From Symbiodinium natans (Eukaryota > Sar > Dinophyceae > Suessiales > Symbiodiniaceae): a stretch of DNA of 64,000 nucleotides. This document shows, in pieces, positions 54,511-63,947 of this stretch. The stretch is taken from the NCBI GenBank assembly GCA_905221605.1, contig CAJNDS010000280.1:908357-972356 (forward strand). Reading direction: 5' to 3'. The notes under the pieces are model-generated. The model saw only the letters and a list, made by a program, of their open reading frames with translations, had not been told where the DNA came from and ran no database searches. Each line of letters begins with the position of its first letter. The stretch's first letter is position 1. The translations under genes and the position numbers were made by a program.

Positions 54511-55534
54511 GCTTGTGCATGTAAGGCTCAGGGTTTAGGGTTTAGGGTTCAGGGTTTAGGGTCTAGGGTTTAGGGTTCAGGGTTTAGGGTTTGGGGTTGG
54601 GGGTTTGGGGTTTGGGTTTTGGGGTTTAGGGGGCAAGGCCCTTCTCTAGTCTGGGCTGTTCCTGGATCCAAAACACAGGTTGGCTTCTGTACAAGCTAGA
54701 GGGTTCCGAAGGGAGGGGGGAATTATTTAGGGTTCAGGGTTTAGGGTTTTCGGTTTAGGGTTTAGGGTTTCGGGTTTAGGGTTTAGGGTTTGGGCCCCTT
54801 GAACCCCCTCCTAGGTGCGTTGTTTCCAAGGTTGGAGCCATGGGCTCTTCGTGTGTTCCCTCAACCCTGTTTACAGGGATCCGAAGCATGGGCCCTTATT
54901 GTATGAATATACATATATATACATATATAAATACTCGCTGTATTTAGATTTAGAAACATATACCAGGGGACCCAAATGAAGGGCCCATACTTCGGATCCC
55001 CTACTGTTTCTTGAGCCTGAGTGATTCTGAGAAGAGATGTCTTAGGGGGGGCAAGCTCCAAACACACAAAGGTGTTCGAAGGTGGGATAGTTTAGGTTTG
55101 GGGTTTAGGGTTTAGGGATTCTAGGGTCAAGGAGGCTAAGAGTTTAAGGGTGTGAGGGTTCAAGGGTTCAAGGGTTTAAGGGTTTAAGGGTTTTTGACGG
55201 TTTGCTTTCAGAAGCAGTGCGAGATGTTGGGGGCGGACGCTTCGGTACAAGGACTTCAATGCTTTGCCTTCAGAGAATGTTCGTGCGGGGTTCCCCGTTG
55301 CAGACTTGCTGCTGGGGATTCGGTGAGAAGAAACTAGAGTTCAGATACTAAGGCAACCAGTTTAGACTGCATCGTCGTTAAGGTACCCAGCACCCTATTG
55401 TAATCGTTTAGGGTTAGGGTTCAGGGTTCAGGGTTCAGGGTTCAGGGTTTAGGGTGTAGGGTTTAGGGTTCAGGGTTTAGGGTTTAGGGTTTAGGGCAGG
55501 GCAGACCTCCAGCCGAAGAGCCAATGTTGTTCAG
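54511..55534 (+). other. GC-AG intron rich in telomere repeats (proposed)
   Basis: 1024 bp between the two WW half-exons. It starts GCTTGTGCATGTAAGG and ends TGTTCAG followed by G. Phase is 0 on both sides. It contains TTTAGGG or TTCAGGG arrays (54528-54620, 54728-54795, 55098-55112, 55405-55495) and a family F element. A GT donor at 54521 (GTAAGG) is also possible but would break the frame with the exon at 55535. Confidence 0.55.
54830..55040. mobile_element. Family F element, expanded copy
   Basis: GGTTGGAGCCATGGGCTC at the left, GATCCGAAGCATGGGCCC in the middle, then an AT-rich ATACATATATATACATATAT tract, GGGCCCATACTTCGGATCCC and TTGAGCCTGAG at the right. ATCCGAAG-ATGGGCCC and GGGCCCATACTTCGGAT form long inverted arms. 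Lies inside the proposed WW intron. Confidence 0.6.
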
Positions 55535-55602
55535 GTTGCGACTGGGCACACGCAGTGGGAGTTGCCTTTCGATGGCCTCATGGCTGGAGACATCTACCCT
55601 GG
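55535..55602 (+). CDS. WW-domain exon, C-terminal half
   Basis: After TGTTCAG the frame reads VATGHTQWELPFDGLMAGDI and YPG. TGHTQWELP is the second half of a WW domain with the second Trp and the Pro three residues later. Joined to 54465-54510 the two Trp are 22 positions apart, normal for the family. GTGCAG after 55602 could be the donor. The tail MAGDIYPG recurs at 44493, in a probable paralog. Confidence 0.7.
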
Positions 55603-55935
55603 GTGCAGGGTTGAGGGTTTAGAGTTTAGGGTTTAGGGTTTATTGTTTCGGGTTTCGGGTTCTTGGTTTAGGGAGGAGTCAGGGATTGGCCGGATTTTGG
55701 AGGGGGTTGCGCCTCAACCCAACCCCTGAACCCTAACCCTTAGGCTCAAACTAGCCCAGAAACCTTATTGAAAAAGGCCTTTGGGTGAAAAAGAGTCCTG
55801 GGTCCAACACCTTAAACCCTAAACCCTAAACCCTGAACGCTAAACCCTGAACCTAAACCCTAAACCCTAAACCCTAAACCCTAAACCCTAAACCCTAAAC
55901 CCTAAACCCTAAACCCTCTCTTACTATGTATATTT
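55603..55935. repeat. Telomere-repeat mosaic, 55.6-55.9 kb
   Basis: TTTAGGG words at 55615-55675, a unique island at 55680-55810, then CCCTAAA repeats at 55815-55915. No gene seen. Confidence 0.85.
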
Positions 55936-56735
55936 AAACCCTAATGACCTTCGTCGGCAAATGGTTTTTTTCCACCCGGGGGGGGGCCCTAAACCCTGAC
56001 CCCCTTCGTCGGCAAATGGTTTTTTTCCACCCGGGGGGGGCCCTAAACCCTGACCCCCTTCGTCGGCAAATGGTTTTTTTCCACCCGGGGGGGCCCTAAA
56101 CCCTGACCCCCTTCGTCGGCAAATGGTTTTTTTCCACCCGGGAGGGGGCCCTAAACCCTGACCCCCTTCGTCGGCAAATGGTTTTTTTCCACCCGGGGGG
56201 GCCCTAAACCCTGACCCCCTTCGTCGGCAAATGGTTTTTTCCACCGGGGGGGGGCCCTAAACCCTGACCCCCTTCGTCGGCAAATGGTTTTTTTCCACCC
56301 GGGGGCCCCCCCAAAACACCCCAAATGAGGGGGACCCCAGGATCGGCCCCGGCCCCAGTTCAAAATGCCATTTTTTTGTATTGAAATCGACTTTTCTGGG
56401 TGGCCTCCCGTTTTCTGGATTTTTGACCAAAACCGGGGGGGGGCCCTAAACCCTGACCCCCTTCGTCGGCAAATGGTTTTTTTCCACCCGGGGGGGGCCC
56501 TAAACCCTGACCCCCTTCGTCGGCAAATGGTTTTTTTCCACCCGGGGGGGGCCCTAAACCCTGACCCCCTTCGTCGGCAAATGGTTTTTTTCCACCTGGG
56601 CGGGTCCTAAACCCTGACCCCCTTCGTCGGCAAATGGTTTTTTTCCACCCGGGGGGGGGGCCCTAAACCCTGACTCCACCCGGGGGGGGCCCTAAACCCT
56701 GACCCCCTTCGTCGGCAAATGGTTTTTTCTATTTG
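55936..56735 (-). repeat. 54-bp tandem repeat carrying CCCTAAACCCT
   Basis: Twelve units with CGTCGGCAAATGG at about 55952, 56007, 56061, 56114, 56169, 56222, 56275, 56464, 56518, 56572, 56625 and 56710. The period is 53-55 bp. Each unit has GACCCCCTTCGTCGGCAAAT, a T-run, CCACCCGGGGGG and GCCCTAAACCCT. A 190-bp interruption lies between units 7 and 8. On the minus strand the unit is open (KKTICRRRGSGFRAPPG), but the frame shifts with each change in G-run length, so it is not taken as a gene. Confidence 0.9.
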
Positions 56736-57270
56736 GGGCATAGGGTTTAGGGCTCGTAGGGTTTGGGGCATAGGGTTTAGGGTCAAATTTTGCTCCCAAA
56801 ACACCCCAAATGAGGGGGACCCCAGGATCGGCAAGGGTCCCAGTTAAAAATGCGATTTTTTAGTACTGAAATCGACGGTTCTGGGTGGCTTCTCGTTTTC
56901 TGGATTTTTGACCAAAACCGAGCTTCACCGGCTTCAGGATTTCAAGTTTTTTCACGTTCTGTCAAGGTTTTTCAAAGTTTTTTCAGTGTTTTTTTTTTTT
57001 GCGGTTTTCCAATGTTTTTCAGGGTGTTTCAGGGTTTTTTAACCCTCAATTCTGATGACGGGCCACCCCGGCGACCTTTTCACAGCCTAGTTTTGGTCAA
57101 GGGGGGGGTCGTATTTTCCAATTTTAAAGGCAAAATAGTTTTCGGAGACCCCCCCTTGCCTCAAACTCCGACCCCCCCTTGAGAGGGAAAGTTTGCCTCC
57201 CACAACACCCCAAATGAGGGGCACCCCAGGATCGGCTTCTGGATTTTTGACCAAAACCGAACCTTCACCG
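56310..57270 (+). repeat. Dispersed repeat, three copies
   Basis: Copies at 56310-56436, 56788-56920 and 57193-57270. Each begins AACACCCCAAATGAGGGG, has ACCCCAGGATCGGC and ends CTGGATTTTTGACCAAAACC. The first two also share GAAATCGAC and TTCTGGGTGGC; the third lacks the middle part. The first interrupts the 54-bp array. The nature is unknown; it could be part of a larger mobile unit. 56930-57180 between copies is T- and C-rich with no gene supported. Confidence 0.8.
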
Positions 57271-58157
57271 ATCGAGACTTCCCAACCGTAGGGTTTAGGG
57301 CCCTAAGAGCATAAAGGGCTTATTGCGATAAAGGGCTTATTGCGGGCCTTAGATTAGATTTCGGGTTTTGGGTCCGTTAAAAACTAAAATATTTTGGACC
57401 AATTGGACTTTGAGCTTTAAGCCTACCGGGAAAGTATTGAGTGAACTTTATATTTTCTCAATGTTATGGGTTTCTTGGGTGGGTGGGATTTTTTTCCAAC
57501 GCTTGACAAGCTGCTTGACTAGTGAATGCTCGGACTTGAGATGCTGAACCCTAAACCCTAAACCCTAAACCCTAAACCCTAAACCCTAAACCCTAAACCC
57601 TAAACCCTAAACCCTAAACCCTAAACCCTAAACCCTAAACCCTAAACCCTAAACCCTAAACAAACCCTCGACATTAGCGACAGAACCCTGACGGAGCCCG
57701 ACTCTGGTGTGGCATCCCCCTCGGGAGCGCAAGCAAAGCAACTAGTGTAGGTTTAGGGTTTAGGGTTTAGGGTTTAGGGTTTAAGGTTCAGGGCTTTCAG
57801 GGTTTAGGATTTAGGGTCAAGGGTTGAGGGTTTAGGGCTTAGGGCTTAGGGTTTAGGGCTTAGGGTTTCGGGTTTAGGGCTTAGGGTTTAGGGTTTGGGT
57901 ATGGTGGTGACCAATCCAGAGCACTCAAGCTTGGCTTCAGGCAGTTGCCCAGACCCGTGGGTTTAAAAAGTGGATCCTCTCCAGGGTTCCCAAGAATGAC
58001 CCAATAGTCGAGTAGTAATAGGGTACTAGTTGGGGGCTCTACTTTTGGAATCCTCAAAGGCGTCGGGTGTGCGTGTATGTGGCATGCAACACCAAACCTG
58101 AAGTGAGCAATCTGCCACAAGGTTTAGGGTTTGGGGTTTAGGGTTTAGGGTTTAGGG
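57271..58157. repeat. Upstream region of the main gene
   Basis: 57290-57545 is unique and AT-richer (AAAACTAAAATATTTTGGAC) with no gene. 57546-57662 is a 16-unit CCCTAAA array. 57680-57745 reads LTEPDSGVASPSGAQAKQLV, coding-like. 57750-57900 is TTTAGGG mixed with TTAGGGC. A short TTTAGGG tract (58122-58157) ends directly at the first Met of the gene; its TTTAG could serve as a cis- or trans-splice acceptor. No spliced-leader sequence was found here. Confidence 0.7.
57948..58072. mobile_element. Family C MITE-like element, copy 3
   Basis: Starts CCCAGACCCGTGGG, then GTGGATCCTCTCCAGGGTTC, AGAATGACCCAATAGTCGAG, ATAGGGTACTAGTTGGGGGC and GGAATCCTCAAAGGCG. It has the same interior order as 18160. 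The ends are more diverged. Confidence 0.65.
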
Positions 58158-60402
58158 ATGCCTTCTTCCAGTTGTTCTGCCATGGCCCCACATGTTGAGG
58201 TAGCGCAGACTCTTGACGCCTGCGCATCTGAGTTTGGCGGACATGGGCAGCCCAGACCAGTGCTGGATATCTTGCTGGGCATGGATTTTCGGGATGTCCA
58301 CAATCCTGACAAGGGTTTTTTTTTTCGACTACTTGATGAGAACCCGTGGATCCCTGAGCAACTGGGCCAAGATGGCGCTGGAGAAACCCGTGCAGCCATG
58401 GCTGCCAGGCAACGATGCGTATGCCTCCTGGCTGAAAGAGCTTCGAGATAGGGATCTTGGGAAGTTGATCGACTTCCCCTGGGAGCGCTTTGCAGATGCG
58501 ATGGCTGCACTGAAGCTCTGCTCCGGAAGGCCTTTGGAGGAAGATCAGGCGCAGCTGATTGCTGATGCAACAGAGAGGGTGCTGGTCGATACGTTCTGTG
58601 AATCTTGCGGTACTGCCTTTCCTGAGTTGGCGGCATCATCTGCAGTCCGCGACGCGGCGAACAGGCTGCTGCTTATGCTCGCGCAGCACATTCTAAAGAA
58701 CTCTTCGGCGGCATCATCCCGCAGAGGTGCTCAGAATTGGATTCAGTACGTTGACCGCCGCAACTCGAATTCAATAATCGTCCGCGTTACCGGAGTAAGT
58801 TTCCTGTACGTGTTCCTGCATGGAGAGCGGCTTCACGCATGCCCTATCGAGAAGACGAAAGTTGACACTGGCTCAGCCACTTCACACAGCCCACCACTGC
58901 GGTTGACTACAGCAGTAGCTGGGTTTTGGAGTACTATACTTTCATACTTTTTTGTGGTTCTGGGTTCCTATTATAGCTACTTATACCTAAAAGTGTATAC
59001 TTTTTTTCCAGGGTCTACTCCAAAGCTAAGGTAGTTCCGGATCATCCATATTACTTGCACGGAGCCAGAATCAACCATCTACCACTTGAGGTCCCTGTTT
59101 TTGCGCAGGGCTCCGTTCCTTCGCACTTGCCTGGCCGGACGTGGGAGTCAGTTCCACATGTCATGGAAGGCGCGCACCTGCGAGTCACGTGGTTGAGTCC
59201 ATACGTCTTCCGTCACTTCAACCCATCAATGTGGCAAGATGTTGCTGTGTACTCTATCCGCCAGCACCTGTCAGAAGAAGACCCAGATTTCGCTGCATGT
59301 GTTAAGCGCATGTGCGAGGAGAAGGCTGACGTCTACTTTGTCCAGAAGTTCTATGGTCTGACGCATCCTCAATTTCCCTTTCCGTGCGCGCGCCGGAGCA
59401 TTCCAATCCTAGATGAGGAGACGCAGGAAGGCATCAAGCAAGCGGTGGAGGCGCAAGTGGGCTACGATAGCACAGCTGCATTCAATCCCCAGGACAACAA
59501 GTGGCTGCGTCTGATGACAGGCCACATTGCACCCTTCACGTTTCCACCGATGCTGTCAGATGCAGACCGCAGGATGGCCGAGAATCTCGTGGTGAGCGAA
59601 GCGCCCTTTGCATCAGAAGATGAGGCCGAAAGCTACTTCGCCCCAAGGAACTCAGTGAGATGGGCATCAAGGCGGCAAGCCTTACTGATGGTTTAGGGTT
59701 TAGGGTTCAGGGTTTAGGGTTTAGGGTTTAGGGTTTAGGGTTGCTCAATTTGTGTGCTTCCGTGGACGCTGGTGATGACCCTGTGTTGGTCCGCGCGATG
59801 GAAACCATGGCAAGAGCCTTGCGGGCCCTGCGGGAGGCCGAGCCATGGTAGCCCAAGTGGTACCCTTTTCCCTTTTTGTGGTTCTGGGCTCCCTTAGAAA
59901 GTAACCAGCCAAAAAAAGGGTGCCCTTTTTATCATATGCTTACTGAGCTACGAAGGAACTCATCGAGGCACATTTCCTGGAGATCAAGAGGGAGCAGGAG
60001 CAGGTCGCACAACGCTGGGCTGTCACACCAGGCCTAGCTGTTCTGCCATCAAAGAAGACAAAGAAAGGCAAGAGCCACAAGAAGAAGGAAGCCAGTGGCG
60101 GAGAATGCACAGACCCAGCCACCGTCATGGAGAAACGAGTCCCCACTGGTCATGAGTGGGCCTGCCAGCAGTATCGAGACGAAAAAGACAGATTCCGCGC
60201 ACTGGTCGCAGGGTTCACAAATAAAGTTGCAAAGAAATGGCACATTGCCAAGGGGCTGAGGGCCTTGAGTCGCGTGCGTGGTATTGATCTTGAACTTCAG
60301 CATGGATCGCGCAAGGTTCTGCATTGTCGCGATCTGCCGTCAATGACAGTGAACGTGCCACATGGGCGCGCAGCGGCTGAAGTGAAGCTACGCGATGTTT
60401 GA
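58158..60402 (+). CDS. Five-exon gene, unknown protein of about 646 aa
   Basis: Proposed exons: 58158-58928, 59012-59591, 59648-59690, 59739-59839 and 59956-60402. All junctions are in phase, and every intron ends AG followed by G. The start is the first Met after a TTTAG, but an upstream exon cannot be excluded. Exon 1 needs one base fewer in the T10 run (58316-58325) to stay in frame, likely a homopolymer error. The protein begins MPSSSCSAMAPHVE, has a lone CxxC (CESC, about residues 147-150), a well-conserved-looking centre (VYSKAKVVPDHPYYLHGARI), a helical part (VRAMETMARALRALREA) and a Lys-rich stretch (KKTKKGKSHKKK, near residues 530-541) that could be a nuclear signal. The end is a TGA at 60400. 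No signal peptide, membrane segment or known domain is recognised. It is the only multi-exon model supported here. Confidence 0.7.
58926..59023. mobile_element. Family A introner-like element forming intron 1
   Basis: A 98-bp element with TTGGAGTA and TACTCCAA ends, matching 11149-11245. The proposed intron is 58929-59011 (83 bp), GAGTAC to TTCCAG, then G. It removes most of the element and gives GF-W-VYSKAK in frame. A GT at 58931 would leave 81 bp and lead to a stop after eight codons, so the GA donor fits better. Confidence 0.65.
59592..59647 (+). other. Intron 2 (56 bp, proposed)
   Basis: GTGAGC donor, CCCCAAG acceptor followed by G, phase 0. Removal joins AENLV to ELSEMGIKAASLTDG. Without removal the frame ends at the next TTTAGGG tract. 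A one-base deletion in CCCC would be another way to reach the same frame, with the 56 bp then coding. Confidence 0.55.
59691..59738 (+). other. Intron 3 made only of telomere repeats (48 bp)
   Basis: GTTTAGGG at the donor, TTTAG at the acceptor, then GG. The tract is seven heptamers (one is TTCAGGG), of which 48 bases are removed. Removal of 48 bases gives LTDG-LLNLCASVDAGDDP. Removing whole heptamers (49 bases) or none gives a poor frame, or an immediate stop in the tract. So the splice model explains the frame best. Confidence 0.65.
59840..59955 (+). other. Intron 4 with family B element (116 bp, proposed)
   Basis: Proposed GA donor (GAGCCATGG) and CGAAG acceptor followed by G, phase 0, joining ALREA to ELIEAHFLEIK. 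It holds a family B element (59848-59951): GTAGCCCAAGTGGTACCC at the left, GGTTCTGGGCTCCC inside, TTACTGAGCTAC at the right. GT at 59848 would break the frame; GA at 59834 or GC at 59837 would also keep it, so the exact donor is open. Confidence 0.55.
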
Positions 60403-61944
60403 AAAAGGACGCTCTCGTCTCTGATGCTATTCGTTGCTTGCATGTCCCCAATCCCTAAATTTAGCTCGCATGGTTCGAAGATCATCCCAGCCTGCTCGGC
60501 AGAGTTCTGTGAAACGTTTGGGGGGGGGTAGGGTAGCACCAGGGTGGGGGGGGGGGGGTGCGTGGGGGGGTGTTGGGGGGGGGGGTGGGGGGGGGGGGTG
60601 GGGGGGTGTGGGGGGGGCGTGTGGGGGGGGGTGTGGGGGGGTGTGTGGGGGGCGTGGGGGGCCCCTGCTTGCACCGACCCCCCCTACCCCCCCCCCCGGT
60701 GTTTTGGGGGGGGTAGGAGGGAAAGAGGGAGGTAAAACCTCCTCAAACCAATCCAACACGCCGCCAGGGTCGGCGGACCCTAACCTAAACCCTAAACCCT
60801 AAACCCCCTAAACCCTATAAACCCTAAACCCTAAACCCTAAACCCTAAACCCTAAACCCTAAACCCTAAAACCCTAAACCCTAAACCCTAAACCCTAAAC
60901 CCTAAACCCTAAACCCTAAACCCTAAACCCTAAACCCTAAACCCTAAACCTTAGCAGAGGCTGGGTCGAGCTGGTTGATGACGACGGCCGCAGCCTCGAT
61001 ACCGAGTGTCCGCAAGGGCCGAAGAGAAGTTTTTGAAGTGAATGAGCTTGCAAGTACAGCTTGCAGGGCTTTGCAGGGTTTTCTGGTTTAGCCATGTATT
61101 GTTTTTTGTTTGAAGGTTTGGGGTTCAAGACGCAGGTCTTCGGGTCTTAGACTTTGAAGTGTTTAGGGTTCAGAGTAGTTCGGGGTTGCAGATTTAGGGT
61201 GTAGAGATTAAACAACTGAAAAGGTTGCCGCGTTCAAAAATAGGACATATAGGATTTGGGGCTACAAGGTTTGGTATTTGCACTAAGTGCCGTTCCCATT
61301 TTGAGCTGTGATTCATACCTGGCGGGGGTCTGTGGACCAAAAACCTGAAACCCGACACCGAAAATGTTGGGGGAACATCCCAGCCTATGTCCTAAACCCT
61401 AAACCCTCAATCGTGATTTAACCCCGCAGTCATGGGTGCGGGCCTTACAGATGCTTGTTGGATCCGTAAAGAGAGAGAGAGAGAGAGAGAGTCTCAGTGT
61501 TCAAGTAAGCCTCATGTAACTTTTGTGTGGTTTCGGGTTTAGGGTTTAGGGTTTATAGGACAACTCCCCACCCGGAAGTCTCCCAACGTTTAGGAGGGTT
61601 TCCAACCCCATCTGTAGGCCCAAAACCCCAAATAAACCCCAATGTTCGGGTGCCTTTATTATTATAACCCCCCCCCCCCCCCCCTCCCAGATTTTGTTTT
61701 GGTTTCCGGGTTATTTCCACGTGGAAACCCCAAATAAACCCTAAACGCACGCAGCTAGCCCGGCTGCTGTCAACCCGACAGTCCCACGCCTAAACTACCT
61801 CTACTGCTCATAAGCACCGCACGCGGCCGAGCCTCCACAAAGCTAAACCCTAAACCCTATACCCTAAATCCTAAACCCTAAACCCTATACCCTAAACTTC
61901 ATACCCTAAGCACTAGCCCTAAACCCTAAACCCTAAGATGCCAG
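60403..61944. repeat. Region downstream of the main gene
   Basis: 60403-60520 is unique, with no clear poly-A signal. 60521-60720 is very G-rich (GGGGTGTGG words), then C-rich; frames here on both strands are low-complexity. The shared junction motif is at 60750-60782. 60783-60952 is a CCCTAAA array of about 22 units. 60960-61380 is unique with no supported gene. A (GA)n run is at 61471-61490, TTTAGGG at 61535-61555, a C-run at 61668-61684 and CCCTAAA or CCCTATA at 61850-61935. Confidence 0.75.
60750..60782 (+). repeat. Shared junction motif, copy 2
   Basis: CCAACACGCCGCCAGGG and GGGTCGGCGGACCC as at 40353-40385, followed directly by TAACCTAAACCC. Lies between a G/C-rich tract and a long CCCTAAA array, as in copy 1. 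Confidence 0.7.
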
Positions 61945-61997
61945 GTGAGAAGTACTACTGGGAGCCAAGCCGCGACCACACACAGTGGGACCCACCC
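61945..61997 (+). CDS. WW-domain exon, C-terminal half (second gene)
   Basis: After AGATGCCAG the frame reads GEKYYWEPSRDHTQWDPP. YYWEPSRDHTQWDPP is the typical second half of a WW domain, with YY, the TQW motif and Pro. GTATGAG after CCACCC is a good donor, phase 0. The first half should lie upstream but was not identified. It may belong to a WW protein other than that at 54465-55602. Confidence 0.65.
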
Positions 61998-63947
61998 GTA
62001 TGAGCAGATCCGCGCAGGATAAAAAGCAATTGTTTTCGGGTTTATAGGGTTTAGGGTTTAGGTTTAGGGTTTATAGGGTTTATAGGGTTTATAGGGTTTA
62101 TAGGGTTGATAAGGTTTATAGGGCTTATAGGGCTTGTAGGGCTTACGGGGTTTCTAGGTTATAGGGTTTCGGGCGTCGGGTTTAGGAGTTCAAGGTGCGT
62201 TCAGGGTTTAGGGTTCAGTCGGGTTGAAACAAAAAGCATCCCAATGGCCGTTTCGCTCCAAATAATGTGTTGGGGGGGGGGGGGGATTCTTTAAAAATCA
62301 GGTGTTTTTTTTGAGTTCAGGGCTCAGGATTAGTTTAGGGTTTAGGGTTTCGCGTTGGGGGTTCACGGTACCTTCACCAACACGGGACCGCATTTTCAGG
62401 ACGGTCATTTGGAGAATGCCCAAGTGAGGAGCGTAGTGGCGAAAGTTAGGCTTGACGAATCCATAAATCCTAATCTCTAAACCCTGTACACCCTTTAACC
62501 CTGAACCCTTGGGGCATATATGGCTTCTGAGTCTTCATCGTCTAGGGTTCACAGGCTCCAGGGTCTAAGATTCACAAAGCTTCCAAATGGCCCCTCTGAA
62601 CCTTAAACCTTAAACCCTAAACCCTAAACCCTAAACCCTAAACCCCAAACCCTAAACCCTAAACCCTAAACCCTAACCCCAAACCCGAATAGTTCCAAAC
62701 CAAGGTATGTCGCACCTGCCTGCAGCCGCAATGGGCTCCGGGGAGCGTTCTTGGGGTTTAGGGTTTATAGAGTTTAAAATTCATAGGGCTTAGGGCTTAG
62801 GGCTTGGGGCTTGGGGCTTAGGGCTTAGGGCTTATATAGGGCTTAGGGTTTGCAGGGTCGCAAGCTGGTGGCTTGCTGCCTTGCGACATCGCGGGCGTTA
62901 CCCGCGATGTTCCGATCCTTACCCGGCTTTCGAAGCCACGAAAGAGAAAGAATCCTACCTCTATCCCTAAACCCTAAACCCTAAACCCTCAGCCCTAAGC
63001 AAGGGGTGCCTAGGGCATGCTTTTGGCCATGTTTTGGCATTCTAGCAAACCCAACCACCCGAATTTACACCGCCGGGTTAGGGTCTAGGGTTCAGGGTTT
63101 AGGGTTTAGGGTTTAGGGTTTAGGATTTCCCGAAATCCCCCCCCCCCCCCCAAAAAAAAAAAAAAAAAGCAGCCCTGCGGCCCTCAACGCCATGTGCTGC
63201 AAGTGTGAGTTGCCTCTTTGCAAATGAAGGGGGCTCTGGGATTTCCCCTAAACCCTAAACCCTAAACCCTAAATCCGAAGCCCGAAGCCCGAAACCCGAA
63301 ACCCTAAACCCTAAACCCCAAACCCTAAACCCTAAACCCTAAACCCTAAACCCTAAACCCTAAACCCTAAACCCTAAACCCTAAACCCTAGCCTTCTCAG
63401 CCCTAAGCTTTCGATCCCAAACTCTGAGTCCTCAACTCCGAACTCTTTTACGCGGCAAGCCTTAAACTCCAGACTTATGAAGCCCTAAACCCTAAACCCT
63501 AAACCCTGAATACCACCCTAAACCCTAAAACCTAAAGCCTCAGCCCTAAACCCTCAGCCCTAACTCCTAAACCTACAACCCCCGCCCTACCCCCCAAAAA
63601 TGCTTAAATGAATAATGTAAACAAATAATAACAGAAAATCACCATAAAATAAGCAAAGAGTAGTAGAAAATAGCAATAGTTAAGCAAAAACTGCAAGCCC
63701 CATACCCCAAACCCAACACGCCCGAGGCTTATCCTTACAAGCATGAACCCTGAACCTTAAATGTCTAAACCCTAAACCCTAAACCCTAAACCTCTAAACC
63801 CTAAACCCTAAACCCTTGTGTGCCCCAAAGACCACAAGCCCAAAACCCCAAGCCCTCAACCCTGAGCCCCAACCCTTGACCTACTGGCTCTTCGTAGGGA
63901 ATGAGGGAAGTAGCTTCGCCATATTGCTCCAATCTCTCTCTCTCTCC

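Noticed and set aside
58145-58639. 164-codon minus-strand frame
   Set aside because: Shadow of exon 1 of the + strand gene, which has better composition and in-phase introns.
60297-60802. Pro/His-rich and Gly-rich frames
   Set aside because: Low-complexity translation of the G-rich tract after the main gene; part also overlaps its last exon on the other strand.
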